NCBI RefSeq assembly: GCF_003086295.3
Contig: NC_092051.1
Coordinates: forward strand, 11,152,810-11,216,809
DNA from: Arachis hypogaea
Lineage: Eukaryota; Streptophyta; Magnoliopsida; Fabales; Fabaceae
DNA length: 64,000 nucleotides
Direction of reading: 5' to 3'
Position 1 is the first letter of the stretch. Each line of letters begins with the position of its first letter. The position numbers and the translations under genes were made by a program. The notes below the pieces were generated by a model. The model was not told the DNA's origin. It worked only from the letters and a program-made list of their open reading frames with translations, and made no database searches. Positions 57,866 through 64,000 of the stretch are shown in pieces.

Positions 57866-59690
57866 TCACAGATACTCAGAGCATGATGATGGCCTCTCAA
57901 CACCAAACTTAGAGTTTGGTTGTGGCCTCCCAACACCAAACTTAGAGTTTGAATGTGGGGATTTTGTTTGACTCTGTATTGAGAGAAGCTTTTCATGCTT
58001 CCTCTCCATGGTTACAGAGGGATATCCTTGAGCTTTAAACACAAGGGAGTCTTCATTCACTTGAATGATCAATTCTTCTCTGTCAACATTAACCACAGCT
58101 TTTGCTGTGGCTAGGAAGGGTCTGCCAAATATGATGGATTCATCCACACACTTCCCAGTCTCTAGGATTATGAAATCAGTAGGGATGTAGTGGTCTTCAA
58201 CCTTTACCAAGACATCTTCTACAAGTCTATAAGCCTGTTTCTTTGAATTGTCTGCCATCTCCAGTGAGATTCTTGCAGCTTGTACCTCAATGATCCCTAG
58301 CTTCTCCATTACAGAGAGAGGCATGAGGTTTATGCTTGACCCTAGGTCACACAGAGCCTTCTCAAAGGTCATGGTGCCTATGGCACAAGGTATTGAGAAC
58401 TTTCCAGGATCTTGTCTCTTCAGAGGTGATCTTTGCCTAGTCAAGTCATCCAGTTCTTTGATGAGCAAGGAGGGTTCATCCTCCCAAGTCTCATTACCAA
58501 ATAATTTGGCATTTAGCTTCATGATTGCTCCAAGATACTTAGCAACTTGCTCTTCAGTAACATCTTCATCCTTTTCAGAGGAAGAATACTCATCAGAGCT
58601 CATGAATGGCAAAAGTAAATTCAATGGAATCTCTATGGTTTCAGTGTGAGCCTCCGATTCCCATGGTTCCTCATTAGGAAAATCCTTGGAGGTCAGTGGA
58701 CGTCCATTAAGGTCTTCCTCAGTGGAAATCACTGCCTCTTCCTCCTCTCCAGGTTCGGCCATGTGAGACGTGTTTATGGCCTTGCACTCTCTCTTTGGAT
58801 TCTCTTCTATATTGCTTGGGAGAGTACTAGGAGGGAGTTCAGTAATTTTCTTACTCAGCTGACTCACTTGTGCCTCCAAATTTCTAATGGAGGACCTTGT
58901 TTCAGTCATGAAACTTTGAGTTGTTTTAATTAGATCAGAGACTACAGTTGCTAATTCAGAATGACTTTGCTTAGAATTCTCTGTCTGTTGCTGAGAAGAT
59001 GATGGAAAAGGTTTGCCATTGCTAAACCTATTTCTTCCACCATTATTGTTGTTGAAGCCTTGTTGAGGCCTCTGTTGGTCCTTCCATGAGAGAATTGGAT
59101 GATTTCTCCATGAAGGGTTATAGGTGTTTCCATAGAATTCTCCCATGTAATTCACCTCTTCCATTGCAAAGTTCTCAGGATCATAAGCTTCTTCTTCAGG
59201 GGAAGCTCCTTTGGTACTGCCTGTTGCTGCTTGCATTCTAGACAGACTCTGAAAAATCATATTATCTTGTTGGATCAATATTTTATTCTGAGCCAATATA
59301 GCATTCAGAGCATCAATTTCAAGAACTCCTTTCTTCTGACTTGTCCCATTATTCACAGGATTCCTTTCAGAAGTGTACATGAATTGGTTATTTGCAACCA
59401 TTTCAATGAGTTCCTGAGCTTCTGCAGGCGTCTTCTTCAGATGAAGAGATCCTCTAGCAGAGCTATCCAATGACATCTTTGATAGTTCAGACAAACCATC
59501 ATAGAATATACCTATGATGCTCCATTCTGAAAGCATGTCAGAAGGACACCTTCTGATCAATTGCTTGTATCTTTCCCAAGCTTCATAGAGGGATTCACCT
59601 TCCTTCTGTCTGAAGGTTTAGACTTCCACTCTAAGCTTGCTCAATTTTTGAGGTGGAAAGAACTTTGCCAAGAAGGCATTAACTAGATTT
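57866..59690 (-). pseudogene. retroelement gag-protease, 5'-truncated with one stop
   Basis: Minus strand. LVNAFLAKFFPPQKLSKLRV (gag) meets an in-frame TAA at 59618-59620. A 564-codon open frame follows (59560-57866): RRCPSDMLSEWSIIGIFYDG, an Asn/Gln-rich linker (PQQGFNNNNGGRNRFSNGKP), an acidic stretch, then a retropepsin-like domain (FSIPCAIGTMTFEKALCDLG, SSINLMPLSVMEKLG; FGRPFLATAKAVV). The catalytic motif reads DLGSS where DTGAS is usual, as in plant Athila/Tat-type proteases. The gag start is missing at 59690. No reverse transcriptase, RNase H or integrase follows; the next coding unit is the ORF at 57148. Confidence 0.75.
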
Positions 59691-59696
59691 TCCCAA

Positions 59697-60313
59697 AAAA
59701 GGCGGGTCGGGCTGGAAAATTGGGACCGCCAAATAACAAAAGCCCGCATAACCCGCACCGCTTAAACCGTGGGCTTTGGCGGGGCGAGGCGGGCATCCCC
59801 GCCAGGCTTTGTGTTTTTTTAGTGAGGGGGTATTTTTATAATTTTTTTGCCAAAACCTAACTTCCCCCAACCTAACTTACAAGAGTATGAAGATAAAAAT
59901 TAAGTAGTTTAGATTATGTTTATGTTACTTTGGAGACAATATTTATAATTATATTTTAAATTATGTTTATTTTACTTTGGAGAGAATATTTATACTTATG
60001 TTTTGGATGAAAACTTGGTTTATAATTATGTTTATTAGATATTTATAATTACAAAGACTTTAATGTTTATGAATATAAAAAATATAATTTTTTATGCCTT
60101 TAGAAATTATAATAGTTAAAAGTAAAAAATAGAAGAGATTTTTTTATATCTTTATATATATTATTTAATAGTTAAAAGTTAAAAAAAAAAGGATACTTGG
60201 CGGGCTTAGCCCGCCGGCCCGTCAGCCCGCTGTTAGGCGGGGCGGGCTGGAATTCTGGGACCGCCTCACTAGAAGGGGCGGGGCGGGGCGGGCTTCCCCG
60301 TTTGCCACCCCTA
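59697..60313. mobile_element. hAT-like element with GC-rich ends
   Basis: The right end, inverted, reads TAGGGGTGGCAAACGGGGAA, a classic plant hAT terminus. Both end regions carry GGCGGG/CCCGCC runs and a GGGCTGGAAWTYTGGGACCG-like block, around an AT-rich centre. The left terminus is not intact. It sits at the junction between two different retroelement segments. Confidence 0.5.
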
Positions 60314-60666
60314 ATGGCGCGTCCGCATGGATGGTCAAAAATGCTTAAGGCGCGCGTACGCGCCAGGTGCGCGCGTACATGCCAGGTGAGCGCACGCGCG
60401 GGTTGGTGCTCTATTTTTCAAAATTTTTCCAAGTTCTTGCACCAAACCAAGCCTTCCAAACCTCCAAACAGCTACCAAAACACCCTAAAACCTTATTTAA
60501 CATATTAAACTACCAAATAAACTCAACAAACAAAACAAAACATGAAATCAAGTCTATTCTACCAATATTTGCAAAAGAGAAAAAAGAAAAGAGTTTATCA
60601 TGGTGGGGTGTCTCCCACCTAGCACTTTTTTTATTATCCTTAAGTTAGACTTATGGGGAGCTCCTC
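60314..60666 (-). other. retroelement 3' non-coding segment
   Basis: Contains CGCGCGTACGCGCC-type words and a C/A-rich tract, then the 3' end of the pseudogene at 60667. No gene. Confidence 0.4.
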
Positions 60667-62373
60667 TCAAGGTGGCTTGTGCTTAAATTCATCTTGGAAC
60701 ATCCACCAATGCTTGAGTCTCCAATAAGCACCATTCTTCAAAATTAATAACTCCAAGCTTGGGTGGAGTTCCTCACAAACCATGGGCTCCCAAAATTGAT
60801 TCTCCTTGTGCGATCCGGGATCCCACACTTTGTTTTGACACCCATCCTCAAATTGATCATCATGATTCCAATTGGGTGGCAAGTAAGGTGAATTCTCAAT
60901 AAAGTGACCAACAACCCTCCTAGACCCATCTAGTCGAGCACTACTCCAACCTTTGTATTTCATGTTTGATGCATCAACCCTAATGAGCCTTGATTTGCAA
61001 CGCCAACCACAAAACCTTTTTCGCTTACGCTTCATCCCACAAAGTTCTCTAAGTTGGCCATCCGTTTCAAGTAAATCATATTCAAGTGGGACAATAAAGC
61101 TAATAGAAATGAATTTCACCCACTCAAATGAAGGAGTAGATGGCAACCTAGGTAAAGAAGCATCCAAAGATCTTGATAAAGCGTAACCAACCCCCGTTCT
61201 TCTATTTCTAGGGACTTCCACCTCTTCACAAGGTTTCTTAATTTCAATCCTTTGTTCATCAATTCCATCTAAGCCTTTTCCCTTACTCAAATCATAAATG
61301 GAATGGTGAGAGAATTTTACCTCCACATTGCCTTCAAATTCACCGGGAGAAGGGTCTTCAAGCTCAAAGGATTCTTCACCACTAAGACTTGGTGCTTGAT
61401 CTTCCTCACCAAGGGAACTCAATTCTTGCTCTATCCATCCAAGTCTTCATCTGGAATATGCCTTGGAAGGTGTGCACTTTCTTCCCTAGCATCAATTTCA
61501 ATCATCTTGGAGGGGTTTTCTTCAACTTTATGTTCCCATGGGGGCTCCGCATCTCCTAAGTCTTCAACCATCTCTTCCTCTTCTTCAACAATTGTAGCTT
61601 CCTCCAATTGTTCCAATACAAAGCAACTTTCCTCATTCTCCACCAATCTCTCCTTCATGTTATGCTCTTCATTTGATCCTCCACATGTGGCTACGGGAGT
61701 TCCTTGAGTGTTCAAGCATTTGGATGCTAACCGGTTTACCACCTCGTCTAAGGCGGCCATGAATTGTTGCACATCCATTTTCATCTCCTCTTGTCCTTGA
61801 ACAAGAACATCAAGGATGTCATCCATTGGAGGTTGGGGTGGATGGAAGGGTTCATGATTTTGGGAGAAGGGGTCATAGTAGGAAGGTGGTTCTTCTTGGT
61901 AGAGTTGTGGTGGTTCAATATTTTCCATTCTTTCCACTTGTTGCACAACACACTCCATGGTTGCTTGAAATTGATCCAATGCTTTCTTGAGACAATCTCT
62001 TGACTCTTGTTCTTCTTGGATATCATGAGTAAGATCATATGGCTCTTGGATCGATGCACATGAGTAGTCTTCCATGGGAGGTTGTGGTGGAAGGTAGTAT
62101 TCATTTTGTGGTTAAAAATTTGCATTCATTGGAGGTGGTTCATCTTAGTAATAGTATGGAGGGGTGGTTCTTGAAAAGGTTGATGTTGGAAGGATGGTGG
62201 CTCATATGGCTCATATGGTTGTTGGAATGGTGGATATGGATTAGGGTCATATGGAGGTGGTTGGTAAGAAGGGACTTGTGAGTATGGTTGAGGGTTATGT
62301 TAAGGGTATGGATCATAGGCATATGGTGCTGGTTCTTGAAAGTCACAAGTGGATTCACCATAGCCATTGGATT
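60667..62373 (-). pseudogene. retroelement gag-tail-like protein, frameshifted
   Basis: Minus strand pieces in order: a Pro/Tyr-rich part (APYAYDPYP, stop, HNPQPYSQVPSYQPPPYDP) with several stops; MEDYSCASIQEPYDLTHDIQ with a helical QFQATMECVVQQVERME and acidic stretches (62075-61431); then, after a frame break near 61425, SSLGEEDQAPSLSGEESFEL to WRLKHWWMFQDEFKHKPP (61422-60667). Such proteins accompany gag in legume retroelements as I recall. No enzyme motif seen. Its 5' part is interrupted at 62374 by the LTR of another element. Confidence 0.5.
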
Positions 62374-62378
62374 GATAT

Positions 62379-62573
62379 TGTAAGGCCCACATCGGTTGGG
62401 GAGGGGAACGAAGCATGCCTTATAAGGGTGTGGATACCTCTCCCTAGCATGATGCGTTTTGATGAGTGAGTGTGGGGGTTTCGGCTATCATCCCTATCGT
62501 CAAAGGCAAAACCGTGAGGCCTTGTGTGCCAAAGCGGACAATATCGTGCTAGCGGGTGGTCTGGGCTGTTACA
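62379..62573 (+). mobile_element. 195-bp 5' LTR of an intact Ty3/gypsy element
   Basis: Begins TGTAAGGCCCACATCGG and ends CTGGGCTGTTACA, so the termini TGTAA...TTACA are inverted. It contains CCTTATAAGGGTGTGG and AGCGGACAATATCGTGCTAG, words I know from short LTRs widespread in plants. The primer binding site follows after three bases. Confidence 0.8.
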
Positions 62574-62576
62574 TTA

Positions 62577-62589
62577 TGGTATCAGAGCA
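62577..62589 (+). other. primer binding site (initiator Met tRNA)
   Basis: TGGTATCAGAGCA directly after LTR + TTA; complementary to the 3' end of plant initiator-Met tRNA. Confidence 0.9.
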
Positions 62590-62790
62590 GTTCGTTCCTG
62601 TAGAGCCTGAGGGACGGACTGACTATGCTTCTGTGCATTCTCTGTATGTGTGTTATGTGCTGTTAGTATATCTACTTGATATAGTTGGCATAAACGTTCA
62701 TGAGCATGCATTTGGGACTTTGAAGCACTAGACTTCCGATATTGAGACTGATCAACTTAATATCGATTATTTGGTGTGTATAGAAACCAG

Positions 62791-64000
62791 ATGGCACCTC
62801 GTGGACGCGGTAGAGGCCGTGGGAGAGGTTGTACGAACGCTCGTGCGCCAGAGATTAACCCTAATGACCCGGTGAACTTTATGACTGCGTTGGAGAACAT
62901 GGCTGCTGCTATGCAAGCCACTGCTGAGGCTCTTGGTCAACAGATGAATAACCATGGTAATGACGGAGGTGGAGTTCAGGGCCCGATGACACTAGCAAAC
63001 TTTTTGAAGGTTAATCCACCTAAGTTCAAGGGAACCACTAGCTCGACTGAGGCCGATACATGGTTTCAGGCCATGGAACGATCACTGCAAGTGCAGGTGG
63101 TACCTGAAGGGCAGCGTGTAGAGTTCGCTACCTATTTGCTCACTGGGGAAGCGTCGCATTGGTGGCAAGAAATCCAACGCCTCCTACAGCAGGGTGATGA
63201 TTATATCACCTGGGATGTCTTCCAAGAGGAGTTCTATAAGAAGTACTTTCCGACTTCTGCCAGGACGGCCAAGGAGCTTGAATTGTTGCAGCTGAAGCAG
63301 GGTACTATGTCCGTATCTGAGTATACTGACAAGTTTGAGGAGCTGTTCAGATTCTCTCGTATGTGTCAAGGGACTCTGGTGGAATATGAGGATTGGAAAT
63401 GTGTTAAGTACGAAGGAGGACTCCGGAGCGATATTTTCGGTTCGGTGGGGCCAATGGAGATTAGGACTTTCTCCGAGTTGGTGAACAAGTGTAGGGTTGC
63501 TGAAGAGTGTGTGAAGAGGGCAGCCACTGAAAAAGAAAGTCACAAAGGATCATTTCTACAGAACCGAAGGAAGAGTTTTGCACCTAGAGGTCCGCCTTTC
63601 AAGAGGGGAGGTTCCTTTAGGAGGCCCAACAACAACTACTCCCAAGGAAAAAGGTTTAGGAAGCAGCCTCAGAATGATCAAGCTTGTACTAGGTGTGGGA
63701 GTCACCATCCGGGGGTACCATGCAAGGCCGGATGGGGTTTGTGCTACAATTGTGGAAAGGCGGGGCATAGAGCCACAAGTTGTCCGGAGCAGCAGAAGCA
63801 AGGTGCTGGGAAGGCACAACAGACTGGCCGGGTGTTCACCACCTCAGCTAAGGGTGCAGAGGGATCCGAGACACTCATTCGAGGTAATTGTGAAATGGCT
63901 GGTCAAACTTTAAATGCTTTATTTGATTCGGGAGCATCGCATTCATTCATTGCATTTGAGAAAGCCCATGAGTTAGGATTGAAGATCGTAACCTTAGGTT
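62791..64000 (+). CDS. Ty3/gypsy gag-protease polyprotein, open to window end
   Basis: Structural and protease part of a retrotransposon polyprotein. The frame is open from ATG at 62791 for 403 codons to the last base. An Arg/Gly-rich start (MAPRGRGRGRGRG) is followed by the gag domain at about residues 70-235 (FLKVNPPKFKGTTSSTEADT; TYLLTGEASHWWQEIQ; FYKKYFPTSARTAKELELLQ; ELVNKCRVAEECVKRA). A basic linker leads to the zinc knuckle CYNCGKAGHRATSC, and the retropepsin motif LFDSGASHSFIA is near the end. No stop or frameshift, unlike the other retroelements here. Leader, primer site and LTR precede it at normal spacing, so the copy looks young and perhaps autonomous; polymerase domains would lie beyond the window. 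Similar in gag to the decayed copy at 50860-52397. Confidence 0.9.
   Translation, partial: MAPRGRGRGRGRGCTNARAPEINPNDPVNFMTALENMAAAMQATAEALGQQMNNHGNDGGGVQGPMTLANFLKVNPPKFKGTTSSTEADTWFQAMERSLQVQVVPEGQRVEFATYLLTGEASHWWQEIQRLLQQGDDYITWDVFQEEFYKKYFPTSARTAKELELLQLKQGTMSVSEYTDKFEELFRFSRMCQGTLVEYEDWKCVKYEGGLRSDIFGSVGPMEIRTFSELVNKCRVAEECVKRAATEKESHKGSFLQNRRKSFAPRGPPFKRGGSFRRPNNNYSQGKRFRKQPQNDQACTRCGSHHPGVPCKAGWGLCYNCGKAGHRATSCPEQQKQGAGKAQQTGRVFTTSAKGAEGSETLIRGNCEMAGQTLNALFDSGASHSFIAFEKAHELGLKIVTLG

Noticed and set aside
59679..59870. 63-codon frame through the GC-rich region
   Set aside because: Spans the end of the hAT-like element and the gag fragment; no domain.

Overview
This is nuclear plant DNA: introns with GT-AG (and some GC-AG) borders, plant-only gene families, LTR retrotransposons with an initiator-tRNA primer site, and many MITEs. 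Gene content and repeat style suggest a legume. The palindrome-bearing LTR and its start sequence look, from memory, like wild or cultivated peanut (Arachis). The genus is inference and was not searched.

Layout. 1.95-9.95 kb (+): a 13-exon LUMINIDEPENDENS (LD) homeodomain gene, an autonomous-pathway flowering regulator. 10.7-16.6 kb: a segment carrying a promoter, two box C/D snoRNA genes and a Helitron-helicase remnant, all on the minus strand. It appears twice, on either side of exactly 1000 N. The copies differ almost only in homopolymer lengths until near the contig end, so this is probably an unmerged contig overlap and not a biological duplication. 16.6-17.9 kb is extremely GC-poor. 18.26-20.18 kb (-): an INDETERMINATE-DOMAIN (IDD) C2H2 zinc-finger gene with a GC-AG intron. 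20.3-26.7 kb: intergenic, packed with small foldback/MITE elements. 26.77-29.84 kb (-): a plant SANT-domain protein related to ELM2-SANT/atrophin-like proteins. 30-38.9 kb: intergenic AT-rich DNA with hAT-like and PIF/Harbinger-like MITEs, a 533-bp foldback and an LTR remnant. 38.92-42.68 kb (-): a 7-exon HAK/KUP/KT high-affinity potassium transporter (HAK5-like), also with a GC-AG intron. 46.0-48.98 kb (-): a complete 10-exon WEE1 cell-cycle kinase gene with an E2F-like site upstream. 49.5-64 kb: nested transposon territory. It holds a TIR element with a minisatellite, a degenerate Ty3/gypsy copy cut by a second retroelement's 1.66-kb LTR, a gag-protease block followed by a plant-transposon-domain ORF but no polymerase, a further broken gag-tail pseudogene, and an intact short-LTR Ty3/gypsy element inserted into that pseudogene and running off the window end.

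The five protein genes are unrelated single-copy regulators or transporters and form no pathway. The most unusual content is the snoRNA unit (two guides whose D-box elements match conserved 18S and 25S rRNA segments, under telo-box/site II promoter motifs, plus a neat three-way-junction fold downstream) lying directly 3' of a Helitron helicase end.
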